DNA from: Nitrospinota bacterium
Lineage (GTDB): Bacteria; Nitrospinota_A; UBA7883; JACRLM01
Direction of reading: 5' to 3'
Assembly: GCA_016235255.1 (NCBI GenBank)
Contig: JACRLM010000079.1
Span: 1 to 59,778, forward strand
Length of the DNA: 59,778 nt
The position numbers were made by a program, and so were the translations under genes. Positions 8,338 to 17,470 of the stretch are shown piece after piece; the first letter of the stretch is position 1, and each line of letters opens with the position of its first letter. Under the pieces are notes generated by a model. The model did no database searches and was not told the DNA's origin. It was given only the letters and a program-made list of their open reading frames with translations.

Positions 8338-11300
8338 TTATTGGATGGGCCAGCCGCCGTTACCATTAATGATGTCGTCCACTTCCGCCATCAAGCGAAT
8401 GGTCTCTTTTAGCGCGGCGGCTATAGAGCAATAATGCTGTATATCGTCATAGGCGAGGGAGCGGCCTTTGCGGTCTTTCAGCCACTTTTGCATGACCTGA
8501 TAACCGCCGATCTGAAACTCCCAAACTTCACTTGGGATGTTTTCAAAATACTGTACTTTATTTATCCAGACCTTACCGGGCTTATTATCGTCGTAGCGTA
8601 CCGCTTCAACTTCGTTTGATCCGGTTTCCGGGAAGGTGGTGAAAGTTCGGGGAGTGTCTTCAAGCAGATGAAAAGCCGTCAACTTCGCGCCGAGATCGCA
8701 AAGTTTCCGGAAAAGTTTCACGTTTCCGGTGAGCGGCACGCGGGGAAAGTCCATTTTAAGGAATTCCGCGTAACGTTTCCGGTATTCGGGCGAGTGGAAG
8801 ATGGCGTAGATGTAGTGAAAAACATCCTCCGGCCCGAAGGTCTTTTTCAGGTCGCCAACGCCATCAGGGATGAATTTCAAGTATAGTTTTTGTCCGAATT
8901 CTTCGATAAACTCCGGCGCGAGGTTAGTATGTTTGGCAAGGCCGTTCTTAAACATGTCGCCGTTAGTGGCTTTGTTGGGATAGAGATAGAGGGGGAAGAG
9001 ATAATTCACTTCTTTGAGCGAGACTGTATGGTGTTGCACTATATCCCGCGTACAAAATATGTGTTCCCACCCTCCGACGATCTCTGTTGAACGAGTTGTT
9101 GATACCCCTAAATTCTCACCCGCCATCATATGGCGCATCACTTCAGGGCGCGGCATGCAAATAAACCCGCGCGACCTGCCAGTATAGTATGTATAGCGGA
9201 CATCAAAGGGACGATAAAGGACGGGAGTGATTTTATCTTTTGATATCCCTGATTTATTTAAGTCGTCCTGCGCAAGTTCAACTTTCCAATCCCGCGCATC
9301 CGGCCCCAAGTCATACTTGAGCCTGGCCTCTTCCGGCGGCAAGGAAATGAATTTCTTCGTCCTTCGATAAATTTCTTCCGAGCTCCATGCGATAGTCAGG
9401 TCGTCACGCGCAGTGACCACCCCAACGCTGTTCACCGGGAAAATGTCATTAACCTTCCATCCAACCTCATACTCTTTTCTTTTCCGTGTGTCATGGGGTA
9501 TAAAAAGATAAAACGGTGTGGATGGTTTTAACGTCTTCCATTTTGTGTTTTTGATCTCGTGGGCATAGAGCCAATGATATTTGCCGCTGGCCAGCTTTTT
9601 ATCGTCCCCTTTGCCGCTGAATACCTCGCGCAATCCCCATAACTCGGCGTGGTGAACGTTGGCGAGCTTCTTTACAACACCGCCCTTTTTGACAAAAATA
9701 CCTATCGCCACCCCCTGCTGGATGTCAAAAACGTTTTCGTCCTTGCCGCCATCCGGCGCGGTCTCTTTTTTCTTCGCGTTTCCATGCAGGTCTAGGATGT
9801 AAATGTCGTCAAACGTGTCCATCAGGCTTTGGCGCATTCCCCGGAATGTGGGATTGTCCAGATAGCCGTGGTTTGTGATGAACGCCAGCACTCCATGACC
9901 TGTGCGCTCAATGCGCCACTGCGCGAAACGGATAAACTTCACATAATCGTCATTTAGCCATTTGGGATTTCTCTCGCCCAACGGCGCGCCGTCCACCTCA
10001 AAGTAGTTGCCTGTTTTTTTACCGCTAAGGCTGTCTTTGCCTTTTAGCAGATCGGCTATCCATTCCCCGATATTGGCCGAGTGGCCCGAATACGGCGGGT
10101 TGCCCAAAACCACCATTACCGGCGCTTCCTTCTTCACCCGGTTGGCGGCCAGCGCTTCCTCGGTCAGCCATTGGGTGAATGGGGCCACAATCTGTCTTGG
10201 CTGTTGTTCTTCCAGCGAGTTGGTGAGATAAATCTGAAGCCGCTGGTCTTTGGCGAAGTCGTAGCCGCTGTCCAGCAGTTGCAACCCTACCTTCATATGA
10301 GCTACAGCGTATGGGGCCATCAATAACTCGAAACCGTACATTCGTGGCAAGAGGTGGTCGGCCACGTAGCCGGGCCACGCTCCCTTGTGCCGGGCGAAAC
10401 TTTCATGGATATGGGATATGACTTCTTTTAAGAATGTTCCTGTTCCCGTGGCGGGATCGAGTATCTGGACCTTGTGGACGGTGTGATCCTTCCCATCGTC
10501 GCCTTGTATCCTGACCGTGCTTTCATCGGCCAACCCCTTAGTTAAGCCGAATTCCTCTTTTAGCAGGTGATCCACGCTTCGGACTATATAGCTGACCACC
10601 GGCTCCGGGGTGTAATAAACCCCCCGCGCCTCCCGCATCCTCGGATCGTAGGCGGCGAGGAATGATTCATAGAAGTGGATTACCGGGTCTTCCTGCCGGG
10701 TTCTGCGGCCAAAATCGCGCAGGATGGCGTTGATTTGCGCCCGATCCAATAGTTCCGCGAGGTCGTCAACGGCCCAGGCCACACGATCATCCAACTCCAC
10801 GCCCGCGACGTGCGAAAAGAGCTTTCGCAGGAAGGGATTTGTTTTTGGCAACTCGTGCGGGGCGTGGCGGCGAGTGAAGCGATCACCTTGCTTGTGATAA
10901 CAACGGGCGGTGAAGAGGCCATAGCAGATGGTCTGGGCATACATGTCGGCGAACTGCGCTTCGGTCAGGTCATGCAGCAATACCTCCCTGAATCCATCCA
11001 TCTGTTGATGGAGCGAGCCTCTTTCGCTTTCTTTGTCCAGGGCTTTTGTGATGATCTCGCGGATGAGGCGGGCGAGACGAGCCATTTTATCGGCCAGTTC
11101 ATGGGAGTTGTTTATCTCCGGCGGTTTGGCCGCCATAAACGATTGCAGCAGCAAGCCAAGGTCGTTTCCCCCTTCCTTGATGGGCTTAAATTTGCCGTTC
11201 ACTTCCCGTGCAAGACGGGCTTCGAGTTTCAGTTCTCCGCCAATGTAGAGGCGGAATTCGAGGTAGTTGGTGAGGATGAGGTTTTGCAACGCCTCCCGGT

Positions 11301-11571
11301 AACGTTTTAGCTGGTCAGACTTTTCAACCTGATCCAGCGAGAGGCCAATGTCTTTCGTTTCGATGTAGCCTATTGGGACATTCCCTTGTGAAACAATGAA
11401 ATCGGGCGCTCCGCAAGCTATCCTTTTTGGCTCGTTGGTGGCGGTCAAACCCTCGCAAAGTGATTCAAAAAGGTTTTTGAAGGCAGGACGGTGGGTATGC
11501 TCCGTGTCATGCCCTTTGGTGTGTTCTTTTTCCAGCGCTTCCAGATACGCCGAAATGGTTTTTTCATTCAT
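8338..11571 (-). CDS. Single-chain restriction-modification enzyme (type ISP/IIG-like)
   Basis: From ATG 11571 the product is 1077 residues. The N-terminus has a PD-(D/E)xK nuclease signature: PD at 56-57 and ETK at 71-73. The middle is an N6-adenine methyltransferase with YYTPEPVV (about 319), the AdoMet-binding DPATGTGTF (372-380) and catalytic NPPY (491-494). The C-terminal half resembles the target-recognition domain of type ISP enzymes such as LlaGI. There is no room for the helicase between nuclease and methylase seen in type ISP enzymes, so it looks more like a type IIG enzyme. The frame extends further upstream but into lspA; the chosen start lies 29 bases after lspA. No separate methylase or specificity gene is nearby. 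Confidence 0.85.
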   Translation of the reverse strand: MNEKTISAYLEALEKEHTKGHDTEHTHRPAFKNLFESLCEGLTATNEPKRIACGAPDFIVSQGNVPIGYIETKDIGLSLDQVEKSDQLKRYREALQNLILTNYLEFRLYIGGELKLEARLAREVNGKFKPIKEGGNDLGLLLQSFMAAKPPEINNSHELADKMARLARLIREIITKALDKESERGSLHQQMDGFREVLLHDLTEAQFADMYAQTICYGLFTARCYHKQGDRFTRRHAPHELPKTNPFLRKLFSHVAGVELDDRVAWAVDDLAELLDRAQINAILRDFGRRTRQEDPVIHFYESFLAAYDPRMREARGVYYTPEPVVSYIVRSVDHLLKEEFGLTKGLADESTVRIQGDDGKDHTVHKVQILDPATGTGTFLKEVISHIHESFARHKGAWPGYVADHLLPRMYGFELLMAPYAVAHMKVGLQLLDSGYDFAKDQRLQIYLTNSLEEQQPRQIVAPFTQWLTEEALAANRVKKEAPVMVVLGNPPYSGHSANIGEWIADLLKGKDSLSGKKTGNYFEVDGAPLGERNPKWLNDDYVKFIRFAQWRIERTGHGVLAFITNHGYLDNPTFRGMRQSLMDTFDDIYILDLHGNAKKKETAPDGGKDENVFDIQQGVAIGIFVKKGGVVKKLANVHHAELWGLREVFSGKGDDKKLASGKYHWLYAHEIKNTKWKTLKPSTPFYLFIPHDTRKRKEYEVGWKVNDIFPVNSVGVVTARDDLTIAWSSEEIYRRTKKFISLPPEEARLKYDLGPDARDWKVELAQDDLNKSGISKDKITPVLYRPFDVRYTYYTGRSRGFICMPRPEVMRHMMAGENLGVSTTRSTEIVGGWEHIFCTRDIVQHHTVSLKEVNYLFPLYLYPNKATNGDMFKNGLAKHTNLAPEFIEEFGQKLYLKFIPDGVGDLKKTFGPEDVFHYIYAIFHSPEYRKRYAEFLKMDFPRVPLTGNVKLFRKLCDLGAKLTAFHLLEDTPRTFTTFPETGSNEVEAVRYDDNKPGKVWINKVQYFENIPSEVWEFQIGGYQVMQKWLKDRKGRSLAYDDIQHYCSIAAALKETIRLMAEVDDIINGNGGWPIQ

Positions 11572-11600
11572 GTTTTGGTGATTATAGCATAGACAAAAAC

Positions 11601-12128
11601 CTATGATTCTCCAGCGCCGTCCACCGCTGCATTCTCGCGCTTCATCAGCATCTGGAAGGCCAGCAGAATCACCCCTATCGTGATGCATGAGTCGGCCACG
11701 TTGAACGCCGGCCATTGGTATTGCCCTATGTACACCAGCAGAAAATCGGTGACGGAGCCGGTGCGGAACCTGTCTATAAGGTTGCCCAGCGCCCCGGCGC
11801 CCACCAGCGTGAAACCTATCCTCGAAACGGTGTCGTCCGCCGGCAGGGTGCGGTAAAGGACGATGATAACAACGATTGCGATGATGGCGATGGTGGTGAA
11901 GGCGTAGGAGACCCAGTCCCCCTCCACATGCCCGAGCATCCCGAAGGCCGCCCCCTTGTTCTTCACGTACACGATGTTGAACAGGCCGGGGATGACCTGC
12001 CTGACCGTGCCGTGGGAGAAGTTGTTCTCTATGTAAAGCTTGGTGACAAGGTCCATCACCACCAGTATCGCCGCCATCGCGATTGCGAACACAGGCCCGC
12101 CGAAGCGGGAAACCATCTTTTGGTCCAT
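11601..12128 (-). CDS. lspA: Lipoprotein signal peptidase (signal peptidase II)
   Basis: This is the inner-membrane aspartyl protease that cleaves prolipoproteins before the lipid-modified cysteine. The product is 175 residues from ATG 12128, with four membrane helices. The catalytic aspartates lie in GNLIDRF (D119) and FNVADS (D146), and the conserved NKGAAFG loop is present. The start is chosen 8 bases after the ileS stop; the longer frame would overlap ileS. Adjacency to ileS is a common bacterial arrangement, which supports co-transcription. A likely client is the lipoprotein at 37138. Confidence 0.95.
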   Translation of the reverse strand: MDQKMVSRFGGPVFAIAMAAILVVMDLVTKLYIENNFSHGTVRQVIPGLFNIVYVKNKGAAFGMLGHVEGDWVSYAFTTIAIIAIVVIIVLYRTLPADDTVSRIGFTLVGAGALGNLIDRFRTGSVTDFLLVYIGQYQWPAFNVADSCITIGVILLAFQMLMKRENAAVDGAGES

Positions 12129-12136
12129 GGCGCCCC

Positions 12137-14923
12137 TTACGCCAGGTGCGCCGCGCAGCGGGGGCATACCGTGGGATGTCCGGCGGACTTGCCCACGCCC
12201 ACGCTATAGTTCCAGCACCGTTCGCATTTCACCCCGTCGGCCTTGGCCACCGACACCGCAAGCCCCGGAACCGCCTCGCTTCGAAACTGGTTCTCCGGCG
12301 AAGGATTGTCCGTGAGCGCCGCCTGCGAGACAATGAAGATGAACGGAAGGTCCGCCCTGTGCCTTTCCATAAGCTCCCTGTCCGCGGAGAACATCGAAAG
12401 CTCCAGCTTCGCGTCCAGCGAGTGGCCGATGAGCTTTTCCTTGCGGGCCGATTCCAGGGCGCGGGTCACCTCCCCGCGTATGGCGATGATCCTGTCCCAC
12501 TCGGTGATAAGCGCCTCGGCGCCATCGTCTGTCTGCGTTTCGGGGAAACGTCCCAGGTGGACGCTTGCGTTCTTTTTGGCCGCGCCTCCGGGCATGTATG
12601 TCCACGCCTCCTCGGCGGTGAATGATAGCACCGGCGCCATCAGCGGCAGCATCCCCTCCAGAAGCTCCCAAAGGGTGGACTGCGCCGCGCGCCGTTCCTT
12701 CGAGCCCTTCGGATAGGTGTAAATCCTGTCCTTGATGATGTCCAGATAGAACGCGCTTAAGTCCGACACGCAGAAGTTGTGCATCGCGTGGTAGAACACG
12801 TGGAACTCGTACCGTTCATACGCCTCCATCACCCGGCGGGCCATTTTGCGGAACTTGAAGATGATCACCCGGTCGAGCCCGTCCCGGTCCTTCAACGGGA
12901 CGAAATTCCCCGCCGGGTCGAAATCCGAAACGTTGCCGAGCATGAACCTGATGGTGTTGCGTATCTTGCGGTACGCTTCGGTCAGCCGTGTCAGGATGTC
13001 GTTGGACAGGCGGATGTCGTCCCGGTAGTCCTCGCTGGCCACCCAAAGCCGCACTATCTCCGCGCCGTACCTGTCTATCACGGTCTGGGGGGCGATGGTG
13101 TTGCCCAACGATTTGCTCATCTTTTTCCCCGCCCCGTCCACCACATATCCGTGGGTGAGCACCTGCCTGTATGGCGCGGCTCCGCGAGTTCCCACCGATT
13201 CGAGCAGGGAGGAGTGGAACCATCCCCTGTGCTGGTCGCTCCCCTCCAGGTAAAGGTCGGCAGGCCAGGTGAGCCGCTTGTCCTTTTCCATCACGATGGC
13301 GTGGGAGACCCCGGAGTCAAACCACACGTCGAGTATGTCCTTGCCCTGGGTGAATGCGCCATGGCCGCATTTGCCGCATTTTGAGCCTTTGGGGAGAAGG
13401 TCGGCGGCAGGCCGTTCAAACCATATGTCCACCCCCTCCTTTTCCATGAGCCCCGCCACATGGTCCGCCACTTCCGGCGTGAGCAGCGCTTCGCCGCATT
13501 CGGCGCAATAGAACGCTATTATCGGCACGCCCCAGGCCCGCTGGCGCGAAAGGCACCAGTCCGGCCGGTTTTCCACCATCCCGTATATCCTCTCCTCGCC
13601 CCATGCGGGGACCCATTTGACGTTCCTCACCGCCGACAGGGACTTGGCGCGCAGCCCGTTGGTCTCCATGGATATGAACCATTGCGCCGTGGCCCGGAAA
13701 ATCACCGGGTTGTGGCACCGCCAGCAGTGGGGATACGAGTGACTCAGCTTTTCCTGCTTTAACAGCGCCCCTTTTTCGGTGAGAAGGGTCGTCACGCTCG
13801 CATTGGCGTCCCACACCTTCTGGCCGGCGAAGAACGGCGTGTCCGCCTTGAATTTTCCCGCTTCGTCCACCGGGTTGTAAACTTCCAGCCCATACTCAAG
13901 CCCTATAAAATAGTCCTCCTGACCGTGGCCGGGGGCGGTGTGGACGCAGCCTGTCCCCTGTTCGAGCGTCACGTGCGTCCCGTTTATCACCAGCGAGTCC
14001 TTGTCCAGGAACGGATGGCGCGCCGTCATCCTGTCCATCTCGGAGCCTTTAAAGGTTTTCACCGTCGAATGGCTCTCCACGCCGAACGCTTTCATGCACG
14101 GTTCCACCAGGTCCTCGGCGATTATCAGGGTGTCCCCCCCGGTTTTGACCGCCCTGTATGTGAAATCAGGATGCAGGCACACGGCCAGGTTGGCCGGAAT
14201 GGTCCACGGCGTGGTGGTCCATATGACCACGAAGGTGGAGCCGGCCGGCAGCCCAAGTTTTTCCGCGTCCTCTCCGTCAAGCTTGAACTTCACATAGACC
14301 GATGGCGAAGTCTTGTCCGCGTATTCCACCTCCGCCTCCGCCAGCGCCGTGCGGCATGAGGGGCACCAGTGGACCGGCTTGAAACCCCGGTAAAGCCCGC
14401 CGTTGGCGGCGAATTTGGCCAGTTCGCGCACGGTGGCCGCCTCGTATTCGGGATTCATGGTCAGGTACGGCCTTTCCCAGTCCCCCAACACGCCCAGCCG
14501 CTTGAATTCCTCCCGCTGGATGTCCACGTATTTGGCGGCGTATTCGCGGCATTTGGCCCGTACTTCGAGCGGCGTCATGCCAAGCTTGGCCTTGCCAAGC
14601 TGCTTGTCCACCATATGCTCGATGGGAAGCCCATGGCAGTCCCACCCCGGCACATAAGGGGCGTCCATCCCGGCCATGGTCTTGGCCTTCACTATGATGT
14701 CCTTTAGTATCTTGTTTAGCGCGTGGCCGCTATGGATGTTCCCGTTGGCGTATGGGGGGCCGTCGTGCAGGATGAAGCGGGGCGCCCCTGCGCGATTGCC
14801 GCGGATCATGCCGTAAAGGTCCATTTCCTTCCATCTGTCCAGAATTTCCAGCTCCTTGACGGCGAGGTTCGCCTTCATGGGGAAATCTGTGACGGGAAGA
14901 TTCAAAGTATCCTTGTAATCCAT
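12137..14923 (-). CDS. ileS: Isoleucyl-tRNA synthetase
   Basis: This class I synthetase charges tRNA-Ile. The product is 928 residues from ATG 14923, the normal bacterial length. The HIGH-type motif is PYANGNIHSGH (57-67) and the KMSKS loop is KKMSKSLGN (about residue 600). The large editing domain lies between them, and a C-terminal zinc finger has cysteine pairs CERC and CPRC. The frame extends upstream to 15046, but the chosen start matches the family N-terminus. A promoter at 15101-15129 gives a leader of about 170 bases. It is followed by lspA. Confidence 0.97.
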   Translation of the reverse strand: MDYKDTLNLPVTDFPMKANLAVKELEILDRWKEMDLYGMIRGNRAGAPRFILHDGPPYANGNIHSGHALNKILKDIIVKAKTMAGMDAPYVPGWDCHGLPIEHMVDKQLGKAKLGMTPLEVRAKCREYAAKYVDIQREEFKRLGVLGDWERPYLTMNPEYEAATVRELAKFAANGGLYRGFKPVHWCPSCRTALAEAEVEYADKTSPSVYVKFKLDGEDAEKLGLPAGSTFVVIWTTTPWTIPANLAVCLHPDFTYRAVKTGGDTLIIAEDLVEPCMKAFGVESHSTVKTFKGSEMDRMTARHPFLDKDSLVINGTHVTLEQGTGCVHTAPGHGQEDYFIGLEYGLEVYNPVDEAGKFKADTPFFAGQKVWDANASVTTLLTEKGALLKQEKLSHSYPHCWRCHNPVIFRATAQWFISMETNGLRAKSLSAVRNVKWVPAWGEERIYGMVENRPDWCLSRQRAWGVPIIAFYCAECGEALLTPEVADHVAGLMEKEGVDIWFERPAADLLPKGSKCGKCGHGAFTQGKDILDVWFDSGVSHAIVMEKDKRLTWPADLYLEGSDQHRGWFHSSLLESVGTRGAAPYRQVLTHGYVVDGAGKKMSKSLGNTIAPQTVIDRYGAEIVRLWVASEDYRDDIRLSNDILTRLTEAYRKIRNTIRFMLGNVSDFDPAGNFVPLKDRDGLDRVIIFKFRKMARRVMEAYERYEFHVFYHAMHNFCVSDLSAFYLDIIKDRIYTYPKGSKERRAAQSTLWELLEGMLPLMAPVLSFTAEEAWTYMPGGAAKKNASVHLGRFPETQTDDGAEALITEWDRIIAIRGEVTRALESARKEKLIGHSLDAKLELSMFSADRELMERHRADLPFIFIVSQAALTDNPSPENQFRSEAVPGLAVSVAKADGVKCERCWNYSVGVGKSAGHPTVCPRCAAHLA

Positions 14924-15100
14924 TTTTACTCCGTTGGGCGCCCATCCCCCTGTGGGGATGAAAAACGCCGTTAAATCAAAAAGGGCCTTCCGTTGCAAAT
15001 ACGGCGGGGTGAAGAACACCCCGCCGAGCGGCAAATGGCCTCCCAAAACTATTTAATATCAGGGAAAGCCCTGTATCGTATATAATTACATAAAAATCAA

Positions 15101-15129
15101 AAAGTATCATCCGGCTTGAGCCCTGTCAA
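15101..15129 (-). promoter_or_regulatory. Probable ileS promoter
   Basis: On the minus strand, a perfect TTGACA (15124-15129) is followed by TACTTT (15101-15106) at 17 bases. The predicted leader of about 170 bases contains a CATCCCC/GGGGATG hairpin just upstream of the ileS start (14939-14956), which could affect translation. No T-box signature was recognised. Confidence 0.5.
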
Positions 15130-15165
15130 GGGCGCGAGTCTTACTCTTTTATTATGTGACGGCTC

Positions 15166-15876
15166 ATGAAAATAAGCGAACTTACGCTCGAACCTTCGCA
15201 GACGGGATACCCAAGCCCCGGGCGGCTGCTCATGGTGGTGGCGGGGGCCATCTTCATCGCGGAAGCTGCGATAATGATCGCTTTTTCCATGCTCCCCCCC
15301 TTCGAGCCGGGGATCGAAACGGCGCTGGACGCCACGGCCCTGACGCTGGTGGCGTTTCCAGTCCTTTATCTGGGATTTTACAAGCCGTTTGAATCGTTCC
15401 TCGGCGAGCTGAAGACAGCCAACGAGCGGGTCACCCGTTTTGCCACCGCCATCGAACAGGGGGCGGAGGCCATCGTTATAACCGATACCAGTGGAAGTAT
15501 CCAGTACGTCAACCCGGCCTTCGAGCGGCTGACCGGATATACGCAGGCAGAGGCCATCGGGCAAAATCCGAGGATATTGAAAAGCGGCGAGCACGGCCCG
15601 GAATTCTACAAGGACATGTGGAGCACCATCAAAAGCGGCAAAGTCTGGAAAGGGGAGATCATCAGCCGCAAAAAGGACGGGACCTTTTTCTATGAGGACG
15701 TGCGGATATCCCCCGTGAAAAACCCGGAGGGTGAGGTCACCAATTTCGTGGCGGTAAAGCTGGACATCACGGAAAGAAAAAAGGCGGAATGGGAAAAAGA
15801 GGACCACCTTTACCGTTTGCGGGAACTGTCCGAATACAGCAGGAACCTTATAGAAAACGCCCCTGTGGGGGCCTAG
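15166..15876 (+). CDS. N-terminal half of an amber-split PAS sensor kinase
   Basis: These 236 residues hold two membrane helices (about 24-46 and 55-76), a short coiled linker and a PAS domain (about 94-213) with the typical LTGYTQAEAIGQNPRIL and DITERKKAE stretches. It ends at TAG (15874-15876) in the middle of a second PAS domain (LIENAPVGA, then stop). The reading frame continues without any shift in the next entry, so the two are pieces of one kinase gene. The frame before and after the TAG shows normal family conservation, so the stop is recent, is read through, is a sequencing error, or separates two coupled proteins. Confidence 0.8.
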   Translation: MKISELTLEPSQTGYPSPGRLLMVVAGAIFIAEAAIMIAFSMLPPFEPGIETALDATALTLVAFPVLYLGFYKPFESFLGELKTANERVTRFATAIEQGAEAIVITDTSGSIQYVNPAFERLTGYTQAEAIGQNPRILKSGEHGPEFYKDMWSTIKSGKVWKGEIISRKKDGTFFYEDVRISPVKNPEGEVTNFVAVKLDITERKKAEWEKEDHLYRLRELSEYSRNLIENAPVGA

Positions 15877-17019
15877 GTGATAAACTTTTTCCCGATAGAC
15901 GAGAGGGAGGACAGGTTCGACCCCTGCCACAATTGGCACAAGCAGATAGGGGTGAGGATCGTCACCGAAAATGTGAACGCGAAAATGTGCCAGATCCTTG
16001 GCCGCGAAAGGCCGGAGATCGTGGGGCGCTCCATTTTCGACCCGTCTTTCGTGGACGAAGAAAACGCCGCCGTTTACGCCAACCAGATAAAGGCCAGGAG
16101 ACGCGGGGAAGGAGGCTCTTACGAGATAAACCTGCGCAATGCCTCCGGGGAGAAGGTCCCGGTGCAAGTGGAGGCGATACCCTCCAAGGTGCAAAAGGAG
16201 ACCGGCCGGGTGCTGCAAAGCCTCGGGATGTTTGTTGATTTGACCGACCGCAAGAAGGCCGAGGAGCAGCGCGAATACCTTATATCGGAGCTTAACCGGG
16301 CCAACGAGGAGCTCAAGGACTTCGCCTACATCGTCTCCCACGACCTTAAGGCGCCGCTTCGCGCCATCAGCTCCCTGGCGGAATGGATCGTCAAGGATTA
16401 CTCCGATGTGATAGACGAGGACGGCCGCGAAAACCTGGCGCTCCTGCTTGCCAGGACCCGGCGTATGAACAACCTGATCGAGGGGATCCTGCGCTACTCC
16501 CGCGTAGGCAGGCTCAAGCCGGAGAAAGGGGAGCAGGACACGATGAAGATCGTCCGGGTGGTGATAGACTCGCTGGCCCCGCCAAAGGACGTGGCTGTGA
16601 CGGTGGATGGGGCTCTGCCTCCCGTCGTCTATGACAAGACGCATCTGGAGCAGGTGTTCCAGAATCTGATAAGCAACGCCATAAAGCACATCGGAAAGCC
16701 CCGGGGGCAAGTGACGGTGAGTTGCCAGGACGGCGGGGAGAAGTGGGAATTCCACGTCAAGGACGACGGCGTGGGGATAGAGGAAAAACATTTTGACCGG
16801 ATATTCAAGATATTCCAGAGCCTCAAGCCCCGGGACGAGGTGGAGTCCACCGGGATCGGGCTTACGCTTGTGAAAAAGATAATTGAGACCAATGGCGGCA
16901 AAATATGGGTACAATCCGTGGTGGGCGAGGGGAGCGAGTTCATTTTCACCATCCCTAAACAGGACGCCCTGGCTCAAGAGTCCGAACAGGAAACAACGGC
17001 GAGATTAGAGGAGAGATAA
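15877..17019 (+). CDS. C-terminal half of the amber-split PAS sensor kinase
   Basis: This frame continues directly from the preceding TAG, opening with GTG 15877. It carries the rest of a PAS domain (to about residue 125), a HisKA dimerisation domain with phospho-acceptor His155 in VSHDLKAPLRA, and a complete ATPase domain (N box QNLISNAIKH, DDGVGIEE, STGIGLTLV). A GTGGGGG run 5-7 bases before the GTG could drive re-initiation, giving a soluble kinase without the membrane part. The single-domain receiver gene begins one base after its stop codon and is probably its target. Kinase residues are intact, so at least this half could be functional. Confidence 0.85.
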   Translation: MINFFPIDEREDRFDPCHNWHKQIGVRIVTENVNAKMCQILGRERPEIVGRSIFDPSFVDEENAAVYANQIKARRRGEGGSYEINLRNASGEKVPVQVEAIPSKVQKETGRVLQSLGMFVDLTDRKKAEEQREYLISELNRANEELKDFAYIVSHDLKAPLRAISSLAEWIVKDYSDVIDEDGRENLALLLARTRRMNNLIEGILRYSRVGRLKPEKGEQDTMKIVRVVIDSLAPPKDVAVTVDGALPPVVYDKTHLEQVFQNLISNAIKHIGKPRGQVTVSCQDGGEKWEFHVKDDGVGIEEKHFDRIFKIFQSLKPRDEVESTGIGLTLVKKIIETNGGKIWVQSVVGEGSEFIFTIPKQDALAQESEQETTARLEER

Positions 17020-17020
17020 A

Positions 17021-17470
17021 ATGGTTCACGATCTGCCCATTCTGCTCGTTGAGGACGACGTTGTGGACGTTAAGACCGTGAAAAGGGCCTTCAAGGAGAA
17101 CAGGATCACCAATCCGCTGTACATCGCCGGGAACGGCGAGGAGGCGCTGGCTTTCTTGCGCCGGGAAGGGCAGTTCAACAACCCGGAGGCCGCCCCCCGG
17201 CCCGGCATAATCCTGCTGGACCTGAACATGCCGGTGATGAACGGAATAGAGTTCCTGAAGGTGGTCAAGGCGGACGAAGACCTCAAAAGGATTCCCGTGA
17301 TAGTGCTCACCACCTCCAAGGAGGAAAATGACAGGGTAAATTCCTACAATTTAAGCGTTGCCGGGTATATTATTAAGCCCGTGGAATTCGACAAATTCGT
17401 GGAAGCCGTGAAAACGATAAAGCTGTACTGGAGCCTTTCCCTGCTGCCTGACAATGGAGGCGGGGCCTGA
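17021..17470 (+). CDS. Single-domain response regulator (Rcp1-like)
   Basis: The 149-residue receiver-only protein has acidic residues LLVEDD (9-12), phospho-acceptor Asp67 in LLDLNMPVMNG, and the switch/lysine motif VLTTSKEE. The long loop after helix 2 (RREGQFNNPEAAPRPG) is typical of Rcp1-type receivers that serve PAS/phytochrome kinases with HisKA domains. It begins one base after the kinase stop and overlaps the next gene (TGATG). With no output domain, it probably passes the phosphate on or acts by protein contact. Confidence 0.92.
   Translation: MVHDLPILLVEDDVVDVKTVKRAFKENRITNPLYIAGNGEEALAFLRREGQFNNPEAAPRPGIILLDLNMPVMNGIEFLKVVKADEDLKRIPVIVLTTSKEENDRVNSYNLSVAGYIIKPVEFDKFVEAVKTIKLYWSLSLLPDNGGGA

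Noticed and set aside
14924..15100. T-box leader of ileS
   Set aside because: No T-box bulge sequence or specifier stem was found; only a simple hairpin near the start.
15097..16977. Long minus-strand frame opposite the split kinase
   Set aside because: A mirror of the codon pattern of the real plus-strand gene; the plus strand has full kinase motifs.
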